A stretch of 64,000 nt of DNA from a bacterium (GTDB taxonomy: Bacteria; SZUA-182; DTGQ01). The first letter of the stretch is position 1, and every line of letters begins with the position of its first letter. Below, piece after piece: positions 1 through 11,117 of the stretch. The position numbers and the translations under genes are program-made. The stretch lies in contig JBFLZW010000035.1 of NCBI GenBank assembly GCA_040755755.1, positions 6,957-70,956 on the forward strand, given 5' to 3'. A model generated the notes under the pieces. The model was not told the origin of the DNA. It saw only the letters and a list, made by a program, of their open reading frames with translations, and did not search any database.

Positions 1-1
1 C

Positions 2-889
2 TCTGTCCATGGGCAGGGAGATCTTAAATATTATATCTTTGAACCGCATGGACCGAAACCCGAGATTGCGCCGCTCATTGTTTTCGCTCATGGATGGGGT
101 GGCATAAATCCTACCGACTATGGCAGTTGGATCAACCATCTGGTCAGAAACGGGAATATTGTGGTTTATCCCGTGTATCAGACATATCGAGACATGTTCA
201 CGGGATTCTCAGCATATACCGCACATTGCATGACAGCCATCCAGGATGCCCTGGAAGAGCTCCGGAGGCCAGGGCATGTAACACCGGAGCTTGATAAATT
301 CGCAACGGTAGGACACTCTCTTGGAGGGCTTCTGGCGGCTAATATTGCTTCCTCCTGTGCAGCCGCAAGAGCGGCAGGGCGGGCTGATCTGCCTGTCGCC
401 AAAGCGGTTATGTCGGTCGAGCCGGGCGGAACGCCGGTTTTGCCGCTCGAGGATTTATCCCCGATTCCCGCTGATACGCTTTTGCTTACCGTGGTAGGCG
501 ATCAGGACAAAATCGTCGGCAGTTTTGATGCCAGGAAAATTTTTTCCCGCACCTCGCAAATCCCGCTTGAGAACAAGGATTTCATCACTCTGGTGTCTGA
601 CTATCATGGACAGCCTGCCCTGGTTGCAGACCATTTTGCCCCAACGTGCGAATCACCTCTGGGCAGCAGCCTGATGCCCAGCTTGAGCGATGTGTTCGGT
701 GGTCAGAAATACGCCTCTAATGCCCTTGATTTTTATGGCACCTGGAAATTATTCGATGCGCTCACCGATGCCGCCTTTTATGGGAAAAACCGGGAATATG
801 CTCTTGGCAACACTCCGCAGCAGCGCTATATGGGCACATGGAGTGATGGCAGGCCGGTAAAAGAGATGGAAGTCACCGATACGCCGTAG
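2..889 (+). CDS. Secreted-type alpha/beta-hydrolase (5' end outside window)
   Basis: The frame is open from the first bases, so the start and any signal peptide lie upstream of the window; about 295 codons remain. HGWGG (about residue 30 of the visible part) is the oxyanion-hole loop, GHSLGG carries the nucleophile Ser (about 106), GDQD holds the probable acid Asp (about 169) and ADHFAP the probable catalytic His (about 211). The lipase/esterase/chlorophyllase-like fold is clear; the substrate is not. It is a close paralogue of the complete gene at 8730-9734, with nearly identical C-termini (ALGNTPQQRYMG in both), and that copy has a signal peptide, so this one is probably exported too. It ends in TAG just before a terminator that serves the opposing gene. 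Confidence 0.85.
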   Translation, partial: SVHGQGDLKYYIFEPHGPKPEIAPLIVFAHGWGGINPTDYGSWINHLVRNGNIVVYPVYQTYRDMFTGFSAYTAHCMTAIQDALEELRRPGHVTPELDKFATVGHSLGGLLAANIASSCAAARAAGRADLPVAKAVMSVEPGGTPVLPLEDLSPIPADTLLLTVVGDQDKIVGSFDARKIFSRTSQIPLENKDFITLVSDYHGQPALVADHFAPTCESPLGSSLMPSLSDVFGGQKYASNALDFYGTWKLFDALTDAAFYGKNREYALGNTPQQRYMGTWSDGRPVKEMEVTDTP

Positions 890-924
890 CAGTTGTCCCG
901 GTTATATGCCTGAAGTATTTCGGA

Positions 925-968
925 TAAAATATAAAACCCGGCCGATGCTCTCCTCGTCATCGGCCGGG
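925..968 (-). terminator. Rho-independent terminator of the DUF333 gene
   Basis: An 11-bp perfect stem (CCCGGCCGATG at 937-947, CATCGGCCGGG at 958-968) has a 10-nt loop. Read on the minus strand it is followed by a T-rich tract (TTTTATATTTTAT), so it should end transcripts from the leftward gene 1043-2422. It may also act weakly on the rightward hydrolase, although no T tract follows on that strand. Confidence 0.75.
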
Positions 969-1042
969 CAACCATAAAGGATGTAATTTTGCAGTGTGGG
1001 AAGCCTGCCAGGGGTTTCCCCCGGCAGGGTGCCTTTATGGCT

Positions 1043-2422
1043 TTAAGGCTGGCACTCACCCCTGAAGTAAGCCCACTCTTCACATTCAGTCTTGTCGCTG
1101 AAGATGCAGACTCCGTACTGGCTCCCATCTGCATCGGTTCTGATTTCACTGATTCCGCCATTTTCTTTGCAGTAGGCCGAAGCAGGATTGCCTATGCCGA
1201 CACTTCCTGTCTGGCCGCCGAGTTGAGGAGCTATCTCAGGACCGCCGTAAAATTCGGGGCCTTCGTAAGACGACTGGCACTCACCCCTGAAGAAAGCCCA
1301 GGCATCGCATTCGGTCCCGTCACTGAAGATGCAGACTCCATTCTGAGAGCCGTCTTCAGCGGTTCTGATTTCATAGATGCCGCCATTTTGTTCGCAGTTG
1401 ACCGCTGAAGGATTGGGTATGCCGGTATTTCCCGTATTTCCATCATAGCGGGGTGCCACGGGCTCCGGCCTGGACGTGGTGTCTTCACAAGACTGGCACT
1501 CGCCCTTGAAGTACAGAGAATCGGGGCATTCACATCCATCACCATAGATGCAGACCCCGCGCTGGCTGCCGTCTTCATCGGTTATGATTTTGTAAGTTCC
1601 GCCATGTTCCTTGCAGAAGGTTGCAGCAGGATTGGCTAAGCCGATATCGTTTGTATGGTCATTGGAACCGGCAAGTATGCCGCTGAAGTTGTAATTAAAC
1701 GGACCGAAGCTGCTGTTAAAAGGATTGGCCGACCAGCTCGATGTACCATAGGTACCGAAAGAATTCCTGGACCAGTCAACCGGATTGGAACCGGCAGCAG
1801 TAGAGGGGAGCCCAAAGAGGCTGGAATTGCTGATGGAGAAAGAATTATTGAACCCGAACAGGTTAGAGCTGCTGGTCGAATTGCTGCCGCTCCAGCCAAA
1901 ATTGAAGGCATTGGCAGGATAGCTGGACCAGACCGGGGCTGCATTGAAGGTGTTGCCATAAGAATTTCCGAAAGAGGCAGCGGTCCTGCTGTATCCGCCA
2001 AGGTCGGCAAACGGGCTGTAGCTGGTGAGTCTGCCGAAGCTATAAGAGCTTGCTGGTGCGATCAGAACCGGCTTGGCAAAGAGCAGCGAGGGCTGCGGCG
2101 ATATCAGGTATTTGTCAAATATTGGCTCGGGAACTTCTTTACCGGGGCCGATCGATACTATTCCAACTTCCGCATATGGGTCATCCGGGGCTACGAGATT
2201 ATCCGGGATATTATTGCCTTCAGATACCCCCTTGCCAATGCCGATCGATACTATTCCGACTTCCGCGTGCGGATCATCCGGGGCTGCGACAACGATTTTT
2301 TCTTCCCTCGAAAACCCTTTGTCAATCTTCCTTTGGGCAATCGACGGGGTAGTAAAAAAGCATACTAAAGCCAATGAGGTTACTGCAAAGAAGAGTTTGT
2401 TGAATCCAGTCTTGCGTTTCAT
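1043..2422 (-). CDS. Secreted protein with three C-terminal DUF333 domains
   Basis: This is a 459-residue exported protein. Residues 1-29 form a signal peptide (KRK start, hydrophobic core, SIAQ end). Residues about 47-98 hold two copies of an APDDPxAEVGIVSIG segment. Residues about 120-260 are low-complexity and rich in Ser, Asn, Phe, Gly and Tyr. Three DUF333 (putative hemolysin, PF03891) domains follow at about 262-310, 336-382 and 410-459, each with NPxxxxC, EDGSQ/DADGSQ, GVCIF/GVCIY and a final GEC. DUF333 usually occurs once or twice in small secreted proteins; its function is unknown and the hemolysin label is unproven. AAAGGAG lies about 8 nt before the ATG. It stands alone with its own terminator. 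Confidence 0.85.
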   Translation of the reverse strand: MKRKTGFNKLFFAVTSLALVCFFTTPSIAQRKIDKGFSREEKIVVAAPDDPHAEVGIVSIGIGKGVSEGNNIPDNLVAPDDPYAEVGIVSIGPGKEVPEPIFDKYLISPQPSLLFAKPVLIAPASSYSFGRLTSYSPFADLGGYSRTAASFGNSYGNTFNAAPVWSSYPANAFNFGWSGSNSTSSSNLFGFNNSFSISNSSLFGLPSTAAGSNPVDWSRNSFGTYGTSSWSANPFNSSFGPFNYNFSGILAGSNDHTNDIGLANPAATFCKEHGGTYKIITDEDGSQRGVCIYGDGCECPDSLYFKGECQSCEDTTSRPEPVAPRYDGNTGNTGIPNPSAVNCEQNGGIYEIRTAEDGSQNGVCIFSDGTECDAWAFFRGECQSSYEGPEFYGGPEIAPQLGGQTGSVGIGNPASAYCKENGGISEIRTDADGSQYGVCIFSDKTECEEWAYFRGECQP

Positions 2423-2815
2423 GATTGATGCTCCTTTCGATATTCCTCTGTTAGAAACTATCTTACTTAACCTATACTGAAGAAGAGAGATTGGAAAATC
2501 TTATAATAATATGCAGCTACTTTACCCTTAAATTTATCTGAACCTGAATTCTGCAATAGGAGTAATGCAAGGGTCATGCCAGGACAATTTCTCTTGAATT
2601 TTCTGGATACAGGATCAGGAGAGCGGCAGAGGACTGGCAAAAGGCCCAAAACTTCTGGCTGGTTTGGGGATCGAGGGCATAACGTGGAGGGGATACCTGT
2701 GCGCAGGTATCAGATTTCTGAGAAACCACACTCAAAACCGGGAAATTTTATATCAAAAATCTGAGAGTTTCTTTCAGAAATTTGATGATAGCTGAAAACC
2801 CCATGAAAAAGCTGC
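2423..2815. other. Intergenic region with palindromes, no gene seen
   Basis: No convincing coding frame is present in this stretch. A perfect 8-bp palindrome (GATACCTG, loop TGCG, CAGGTATC) lies at 2692-2711. An imperfect inverted repeat follows (CAGATTTCTGAGAAAC near 2710 and its degenerate complement near 2770-2785). These may mark the 3' end of the leftward barrel gene. The right-hand part of the DUF333 promoter region lies at 2423-2550 and is A+T-rich; no clear -35/-10 pair could be called. Confidence 0.4.
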
Positions 2816-3862
2816 TTAAAACAAATAGCTCACCGTCGCGGAGTATGATTGCTTCTGATATTTCTCTGATGATGAGGAAGGGTCTGTCCGGGAGAGCAGG
2901 TACTTCATTTCCAGAGAATAATTATCTCGAATATCCTTCGAGAGACTCAATACCAGGACATTATTCGATTGTTCAATGGTATCATCATCCGGCACCGAGG
3001 ATATGGTGGGCTCCTGAGAATCGTATTTACAAAGCTGCAATTGCCCGTAGCATTGCAGGGTCACCTCCCAGCACAGCGGCAATGCAGTGAGAATTGAGAA
3101 CTGATGGGCGTTGAACGAGTATTCTGCGTGGTCTGAAGTGTTCCTTTGAAGAGCATAGGCTGGGTTGATAAGAAGGCCATGAATCCACTGACAGCCGAAA
3201 GAAAGCTCATAGAAGGTGTCGGCATGTTCCTGAACAAGGGTTCCCCGATGTTTTTCGAACCGGAAGATCTCCACCTTGGCGCTGAGGCAGCCGGTCAGGG
3301 TGCTGGTGAAAAGGGCATTGGTCATGAATTGGATCTGGTGATTTTTTGAATCAAGAAATTCCCGGTCCACGTAGTTCCGGTGATGGTATAAGTATCTGAT
3401 GCCACTATCAAAAGCGTTTTCACAGTATTTCAATACTACCCCACTGTTCCAATACCGATATCCATATTCGCCCTGAATGGGCACATCTTCAGCGCGAGAG
3501 ATGCTCTTGTATTTTACCTTGCCGAGGACCTCAGAGGAGACTTTTGGTGAGATAAGGAGGGAAAGTCCCAGGTCAGCCTGATTGAGGAGAATATTTTCAT
3601 CCTCGCTTACCATCACCCTGGAACCATTTTGGAAACGAAATACACCTCCAAGGCGTTTGGAATGAGGGAATAATGAAATCCTGGAATCCAGGTGGACACT
3701 GGGAAACAAATGATTTGTCTTTGATGCGGCCTGGGTGAGCACGATATTATCATATCCCAGGGATAATCTGCCCGTAACTTTGCCGTTCTCAGTTCCCGGA
3801 GCGGAACGAGGGCAGGAAAATGTTCCGATAAGTGCAAGCAATAAAATGATAATCCTTCTCAC
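2816..3862 (-). CDS. Outer-membrane beta-barrel protein
   Basis: This 348-residue protein has an N-terminal hydrophobic signal segment (residues 4-20) and then alternating polar/hydrophobic beta-strand sequence with many Tyr and Phe to the end. The last residues are SATVSYLF; a C-terminal aromatic residue is the usual beta-signal of barrels inserted by the BAM complex. No family was recognised beyond that. The start is GTG with only a weak ribosome site. It lies 26 nt after the coiled-coil gene, so the two are probably cotranscribed and may form an envelope assembly downstream of the two-component genes. A Cys near residue 17 does not make a good lipobox. Confidence 0.7.
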   Translation of the reverse strand: MRRIIILLLALIGTFSCPRSAPGTENGKVTGRLSLGYDNIVLTQAASKTNHLFPSVHLDSRISLFPHSKRLGGVFRFQNGSRVMVSEDENILLNQADLGLSLLISPKVSSEVLGKVKYKSISRAEDVPIQGEYGYRYWNSGVVLKYCENAFDSGIRYLYHHRNYVDREFLDSKNHQIQFMTNALFTSTLTGCLSAKVEIFRFEKHRGTLVQEHADTFYELSFGCQWIHGLLINPAYALQRNTSDHAEYSFNAHQFSILTALPLCWEVTLQCYGQLQLCKYDSQEPTISSVPDDDTIEQSNNVLVLSLSKDIRDNYSLEMKYLLSRTDPSSSSEKYQKQSYSATVSYLF

Positions 3863-3888
3863 TGACCCGTAACTTCTTGAGCCCCTGG

Positions 3889-5013
<1,125 letters not shown>

Positions 5014-5053
5014 GGTATTTTTGCCTCGTTGTATCATGCTGCTCTATAGAAGA

Positions 5054-6433
<1,380 letters not shown>

Positions 6434-6487
6434 GCAACTTCTCTCCTTCCTGCAATACCTCGACGATACATCCATGAAGAGTCCCGG

Positions 6488-7930
6488 CTAAACCGGGATC
6501 CGGATCGCGGCCGTGGTCAGTCCGCCTTCCCGGCTTTGAATCTCGATACTCGCCCCATGATCGGACAGGATTTTCTGCACAATAGCCAGCCCCAATCCCG
6601 CCCCCTTCTCCCTGGTCGTAAAAAAGGGCTCAAACAGCCGTGACAGGTTGTCATGCGGAATCCCCGGCCCATTGTCACTGACCACAACTTCCATCAGGCC
6701 ATCCTTTTTTTCCGCCCGGACAGTTATTTTCCCCTGGGGAATGCCACCCTGTTGTATCGCTTGCAGTGAATTTTTTAAGATATTTATGAATACCCGCTTG
6801 AATTGCTCCGGGTCAACGGAGACTTTCAGGCGAGGTTCGATCTCGGACCGGAACTCGATGCTGGCTCCTTCAAATTCCAGGGCCAGCATCGAATAAGCCG
6901 CCTGGATCAGCTCCTCCAGGTAAATTTCAACCTTCTGAGGCGGTTTGGGCTTGGCGAAATCCAGAAACTCGGTAATGATCTGGTTCAGTTTCTTCACCTC
7001 TCTGGTGATTTTTTCAAGATGCTCCTTTGCAGGAATAGCAGCCATAGCGGAGCTTTGTCCATCCTCCGCCTGCCCAAGCTCCTCTGCCAGAATGCCGGCG
7101 AACAGCTCGATGCCGCCCAAAGGATTTCGGATCTCATGAGCCACATTGGCAAGCATCAGTTTCATCTGGGCATCCCTCTTTAAGATAGAAAGGCGCATCT
7201 GCTCAATGGTTCTTCCCAAAAACCCTATCTCGTCATTGGCCCGGATTTTGATTTCAGTTTTGAAATCCCCGGATCCGATATTCTCGATAGCGGCCACTAA
7301 TTTGTGAATCGGATTGGTAATCGTCTTCGAGACAATATAGCCGATAGCCAGACTTATCAGAATACATGCCAATCCGAAGGTCATGACGTTGCGTTGAAAT
7401 TTTTGTAAAATTTCCAGAAAGACCGCACTGGCATCTACTCCTACTATTGCAATAACCTTGCCATCGAGCAGCACCGGCGCATACCCTGACTTATAATAAT
7501 TCCCATCCTCACCTAAAAACAGGACCGAAGCCATGCCCTTCTTCTGCCAGACACTTTCAAGCTCGAGCTGATCAAACTTCAGTTTCAGATACTCGGTTCC
7601 GATCGCGATTGCAGGCTGAGTATCGAGCAGGCTGCGGTTATTTTTATCGAAAACGTAAATCCGATTGGCTGCGGTCGCCTGCCTGATCTGGTCCAGCTGC
7701 ACAATCAGATTCCGGTAAGTCAGACCGGACTCATTGCCGGGGGTGAGCTGTTTGACGATATCTCCATCCAGGTGAAGAGCAATGGTCCGGGCGATATCGA
7801 TCAGACGCTGGCCAAGCTCCTGGTCGAGATAGTGCCGCGTATACCCGTAAAAGTACCATCCACAGGCAAGAACCGATAAAAAAATCAATACGCCGAAGAT
7901 TATAGCCAGTTTATTGCTGATTTTATACAT
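6488..7930 (-). CDS. Membrane sensor histidine kinase
   Basis: The 480-residue kinase has a transmembrane helix at about 8-28, a periplasmic single-Cache-like sensor (about 30-180), a second helix at about 183-201, HAMP (202-255), HisKA with AHEIRNPLGG (phospho-acceptor His265) and a HATPase domain with N box (NILKNSLQAI), G1 (DNGPGIP) and G2 (GAGLGLAIV). The gene ends 54 nt before the regulator gene and begins 2 nt after the stop of a Phd-like antitoxin gene, with no good ribosome site of its own, so translation is probably coupled to that gene. It most likely phosphorylates D52 of the adjacent NtrC-type regulator; the signal is unknown. Confidence 0.92.
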   Translation of the reverse strand: MYKISNKLAIIFGVLIFLSVLACGWYFYGYTRHYLDQELGQRLIDIARTIALHLDGDIVKQLTPGNESGLTYRNLIVQLDQIRQATAANRIYVFDKNNRSLLDTQPAIAIGTEYLKLKFDQLELESVWQKKGMASVLFLGEDGNYYKSGYAPVLLDGKVIAIVGVDASAVFLEILQKFQRNVMTFGLACILISLAIGYIVSKTITNPIHKLVAAIENIGSGDFKTEIKIRANDEIGFLGRTIEQMRLSILKRDAQMKLMLANVAHEIRNPLGGIELFAGILAEELGQAEDGQSSAMAAIPAKEHLEKITREVKKLNQIITEFLDFAKPKPPQKVEIYLEELIQAAYSMLALEFEGASIEFRSEIEPRLKVSVDPEQFKRVFINILKNSLQAIQQGGIPQGKITVRAEKKDGLMEVVVSDNGPGIPHDNLSRLFEPFFTTREKGAGLGLAIVQKILSDHGASIEIQSREGGLTTAAIRIPV

Positions 7931-7932
7931 TC

Positions 7933-8211
7933 TTAATGTAAGGAGCGGTCCTCGACCACGATATTCGATACAGGCATCTCTGGTTTGAGATTTTTTACAC
8001 TCCTGACCTGTCCGATTTTTCCTGTACCACCGCCTAAAATATGCTTATCCTTCAGGCGATCCAGGACTTCCTGCTCAAAGTTATAGTGTATGGGTCGCAG
8101 TTCTACGATATCCTTCCCACGACGACATACTCTTACAATCTCCCCGTGCTCAACCTTTTTCAGAATAGCGCTCAGATTATCTCTGAGCTGCTTGACCCCT
8201 ACGGTTTCCAT
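7933..8211 (-). CDS. Phd/YefM-family antitoxin-like protein without a toxin gene
   Basis: The ATG at 8211 with GAGGAG upstream gives 92 residues; a longer frame to 8256 is less likely. The N-terminus (METVGVKQLRDNLSAILKKV) is the Phd/YefM fold that dimerises and binds DNA, followed by GEIVRVCRRGKDIVEL, which is also typical. The C-terminal toxin-binding part (about 55-92) is unrecognised. A toxin gene (Doc, RelE or PIN type) would normally follow, but here a histidine kinase starts 2 nt after the stop. It may have been recruited as an autoregulator of the two-component operon, or it may be an orphan after toxin loss. Confidence 0.75.
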   Translation of the reverse strand: METVGVKQLRDNLSAILKKVEHGEIVRVCRRGKDIVELRPIHYNFEQEVLDRLKDKHILGGGTGKIGQVRSVKNLKPEMPVSNIVVEDRSLH

Positions 8212-8729
8212 ATCATTCTCCTCATCGGCAATCATTTGCTTTACAATAATAGCCACATTTTTCGGCTTCTGTCAATTCACCGGCAGTATCGAGTATGCAG
8301 CCTGTGTCTCTCTTCTGATTCTCTGGCATATACTGTCACTTTCCCCCTTATTCAGCAATGAGTTATTTCATCCTGCACGAAATAAATATATTAAACAAGT
8401 AAATTTATCATAAAATTACTGCAAAACAAGATAAAAAAAGCGTGACAAATTGAAACTTATATCGTATGATACCGCGCATTCGTTACTAACCTATCAGTAA
8501 TCTTTATTATCATATTTTATAACCTATTTACTTATAAACCTAATATACCAAGAAAGGAGGAATGTTCTCGGAAATATCGTGTCTTACCCTGCAAATTGAG
8601 GCTCATGAGGTATCGATTCCATTTGGTTCAGGAGACAGCATAGAATTCAAAGATTACCGGAACAGCAAAAAATAACAGCAATGCTCGAACCTTACCGTTA
8701 TTAATTTTAGCCTGAAATAGGAGATTGTA
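8212..8729. other. Divergent intergenic region
   Basis: This region lies between the leftward Phd/kinase operon and the rightward hydrolase gene and should hold promoters for both. It is A+T-rich from about 8340 to 8560. No coding frame with a ribosome site was found, and no riboswitch fold or sigma-54 motif was recognised. AAAGGAGGAATG at about 8555 resembles a ribosome site, but only a short frame follows it. Confidence 0.4.
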
Positions 8730-9734
8730 GTGTCATTACGGCGTCAAACCATAAGCAATACTGTCATGAGCGGTATGTTCTCGAAAATTGTGCAAGCATT
8801 TCTCATTTTATTGTGTACAGGTCTTGTTTCCACTTCCACTGCTACTGCTCTGGCTGCCTCATTGCCAGCACAGCCATCAACCGGGCCTGGGAGTACGGAT
8901 TATGCCCACAGCCAGATTATCAGCAGCAGTCATGGTGCAGGTACCCTGCAATACTATATTTATGAACCGGACTCGCCAAAGCCGAGCCGTGCACCCCTGA
9001 TTGTCTTCCTGCATGGATGGGGAGGAATGGATCCGAGTAATTATGAAGCATGGATCCGCCATATTGTTAGAATGGGCAATATAGTTGTTTATCCTGTATA
9101 TCAGACCATGGCCACTACATCCACGCACTATAATTCCAATTCTCTTGAAGCAGTGAGGAACTCTCTGGAAACACTGCACAGCGGAGGGCATGTAGTGCCT
9201 GATCTTGGCAGATTTGCCATAGTAGGTCACTCAGTCGGCGGGATACTCGCCGCCAATATGGCTGCTTTGGCCGAAGCTGCCGGACTGCCTGCTCCCAAGG
9301 CAGTCATGTCTGTTGAGCCGGGCATCAGCACCATGTTTAATCTGGAAGACCTTTCGACCATTCCTTCCGATGCCCTGCTTCTCAGTGTAGCTGGCGACCG
9401 TGATAGCGTTGTCGGTGATTCGGACGCCAAAAGCATTTTCCGGAATACCCCGCAGATTCCTCCTGAAAATAAAGATTATATCACCATGGTTTCGGATAAC
9501 TACGGCTCTCCCTCCCTGCTGGCTGACCATTTTGCCCCCTGTTGTTCAAATTCCAATAATGTAGACCCCCTTGACTATTACTGCCTCTGGAAACTGTTCG
9601 ACGCTCTGACCGATGCGGCTTTTTATGGGAGAAACCGGGAGTATGCCCTCGGTAATACACCGCAGCAGCGGTACATGGGCAAATGGAGCGACGGGACCCC
9701 CGTGAGGGAGTTGATCGTTACCGATAATCCCTAG
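8730..9734 (+). CDS. Exported alpha/beta-hydrolase
   Basis: The GTG start has ATAGGAG 6 nt upstream; the protein has 334 residues. An n-region with several Arg and a hydrophobic core (about 18-43, LAAS end) form a signal peptide. HGWGG at 95-99 is the oxyanion loop, GHSVGG has nucleophile Ser168, AGDRD near 221-225 has the acid Asp, and ADHFAP has His267. Several Cys near the C-terminal part (HFAPCCS) may form disulfides. It is a paralogue of the gene at the window start, colinear over the whole visible length. The substrate is unknown; an esterase or lipase acting outside the cytoplasm is the best guess. A terminator follows at 9783. Confidence 0.88.
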   Translation: MSLRRQTISNTVMSGMFSKIVQAFLILLCTGLVSTSTATALAASLPAQPSTGPGSTDYAHSQIISSSHGAGTLQYYIYEPDSPKPSRAPLIVFLHGWGGMDPSNYEAWIRHIVRMGNIVVYPVYQTMATTSTHYNSNSLEAVRNSLETLHSGGHVVPDLGRFAIVGHSVGGILAANMAALAEAAGLPAPKAVMSVEPGISTMFNLEDLSTIPSDALLLSVAGDRDSVVGDSDAKSIFRNTPQIPPENKDYITMVSDNYGSPSLLADHFAPCCSNSNNVDPLDYYCLWKLFDALTDAAFYGRNREYALGNTPQQRYMGKWSDGTPVRELIVTDNP

Positions 9735-9782
9735 CCAGGAGAGGGATTATCAATACCCTCGCCGGGTAGAGAAACCAGATAA

Positions 9783-9817
9783 AGAGCGGGGAGGAGCTAT
9801 TCCTCCCTGCTCTTTTT
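9783..9817 (+). terminator. Rho-independent terminator of the hydrolase gene
   Basis: A G+C-rich stem (AGAGCGGGGAGGA pairing with TCCTCCCTGCTCT, one mismatch) with a short GCTAT loop is followed by TTTTT. It lies 49 nt after the stop of the hydrolase at 8730-9734. Confidence 0.85.
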
Positions 9818-9843
9818 GCATAACTGACGCCAGTCCAAAGAAA

Positions 9844-10793
9844 TCACAACAGGTAGCTCGCCAGAACGTCCACATGGCTGATAGCCGAAGATATGGTTGA
9901 AGACATCGCATATCCCCCGCCATGAACAGAGAGAACCGGACAGGATACCCGCTTTGCCAGATCGAGCACGTATCTGGTCAATAGCCGGTAATCCTGCACA
10001 GACCAATCGGTAATGCCCCTGCCGCAATCATCCCGGTGCGAATCATAACCGGAGAAGATGAGAATCAGCTCTGGAGTCCAGGGTATGTGCTCTACAGCGG
10101 ACTGAAAAGCAGGCAGGCTTTCAGGGGCACGATAAAACCTGCCAGGCAGACCTGTTCTTTCGATAAAATCATCCTTATAGAATTCGTCCAAAAGAGGAAT
10201 GTTACACTGTCCAACCGCCTCAGCCGCTGTGGTTGTACCCTGCTCCACGACCCGCATCGTCATCATGTAAAGGTCTAATGCGCTGTGGATGCTGATGCAG
10301 TAAACGCTCTGGTCATTGGCGAAGATGGATTGAGTGCCGTCCCCATGATGGATATCCCAGTCTACAATCACCACTCTTGTAAAACCCTGGGCTTGGGCAT
10401 AGCGGGCTGCGGCTGCCAGAGGATTCAAAAGACAGTATCCATGTCCCCAATCCACATAGGCATGCTGCCCGCCCAGACTCCAAGTCCGTACAGATATCCC
10501 GGCAGGCAGTATTCAAGCCCCGTACATTCAAGGCTTAACCTGGGCAATTCTACTCCAGGTTCACCGCAGGCCATCATTCTGAGCCTATTGAGATAGGATT
10601 CGGCATGCACCCGAAGATAATCCCGATCTTCGGCCTGTCTTATGACAAGTGCAGGATAGTGTGCCAATTCCTTTGCCAATTCTTCTCTGATCCGGCTAAA
10701 GTGAGGATAGGAGTGGCCGATAAACCTGATCTGCTCGGCAGGCTTTGATAGATAACAGGTATGGAGATGGAGATAGGTGGCAAATCCTGACAT
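9844..10793 (-). pseudogene. HDAC/acetoin-utilisation family deacetylase, frameshifted
   Basis: Two frames together make one histone-deacetylase-superfamily protein of about 315 residues. The upstream part (10793 to about 10470) ends LPGYLYGLGV. The family sequence then continues in another frame as GGQHAYVDWGHGYCLLN and runs to 9844. The downstream part has DWDIHHGDGT (zinc ligands Asp and His), FSGYDSHRDD (second Asp ligand) and VHGGGY near the C-terminus. The shift falls in the run GGGCGGG near 10466-10480 (plus strand CCCGCCC) and needs one inserted base to repair. It is either a real inactivating mutation or an assembly or sequencing error; the catalytic half is otherwise intact. These enzymes remove acetyl groups from lysine, polyamines or small amides. 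Confidence 0.8.
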
Positions 10794-10825
10794 TGGTATA
10801 TTATAGCAGTTTTCGCTTGAATAAA

Positions 10826-11092
10826 CTACAGTAATAGGAAAGTGCCGATAAGTATTGACCCTACGATAGCCCGGAGGAAAGAAACTAACAGGCCGTCCTT
10901 CACCCCATACAGAACGATGACCACCATGATGATGATATTGGCCAGTCCCAGCCTCAGCCAGGGCACAGGATTGGGAATGGCCGACTCGACAATGAAAAAG
11001 ATGACGGCCAGGCTCGACAGCAGGGAAAGGAATACGGTGCGGTTGATTTTCTTCCGATTGCTGTGATCTTCAATCCTTTCCAGCCAATCTAA
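10826..11092 (-). pseudogene. Gx transporter family (heptaprenyl-PP synthase subunit I-like) fragment
   Basis: A frame without an ATG reads LDWLERIEDHSNRKKI, then two hydrophobic helices with VESAIPNPVPWLRLGLAN, followed by LYGVKDGLLVSF and GSILIGTF. This is the start of the Gx-transporter/HepT membrane family (PF07456), which is normally about 160-180 residues long. Here it stops at a TAG after about 88 residues, so the C-terminal half is missing. An AAGGGGG ribosome-site-like sequence lies near 11105, 3' of the amine-oxidase stop. It sits between the frameshifted HDAC gene and the amine-oxidase gene, so this short stretch holds two damaged genes. Confidence 0.7.
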
Positions 11093-11117
11093 AGCGGGAA
11101 AAACCCCCTTGAAGCAG

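Noticed and set aside
1655-2368. A 237-codon plus-strand frame over the DUF333 gene.
   Set aside because: Its repeats mirror the low-complexity region of the real gene; no signal or domain.
2467-2649. A 60-codon minus-strand frame upstream of the DUF333 gene.
   Set aside because: No ribosome site, no domain, and a composition like non-coding sequence.
8555-8729. Possible riboswitch or leader RNA before the hydrolase gene.
   Set aside because: No known conserved core or terminator/antiterminator pair could be recognised.
10842-11066. A 74-codon plus-strand frame.
   Set aside because: The opposite strand encodes a recognisable Gx-transporter fragment.
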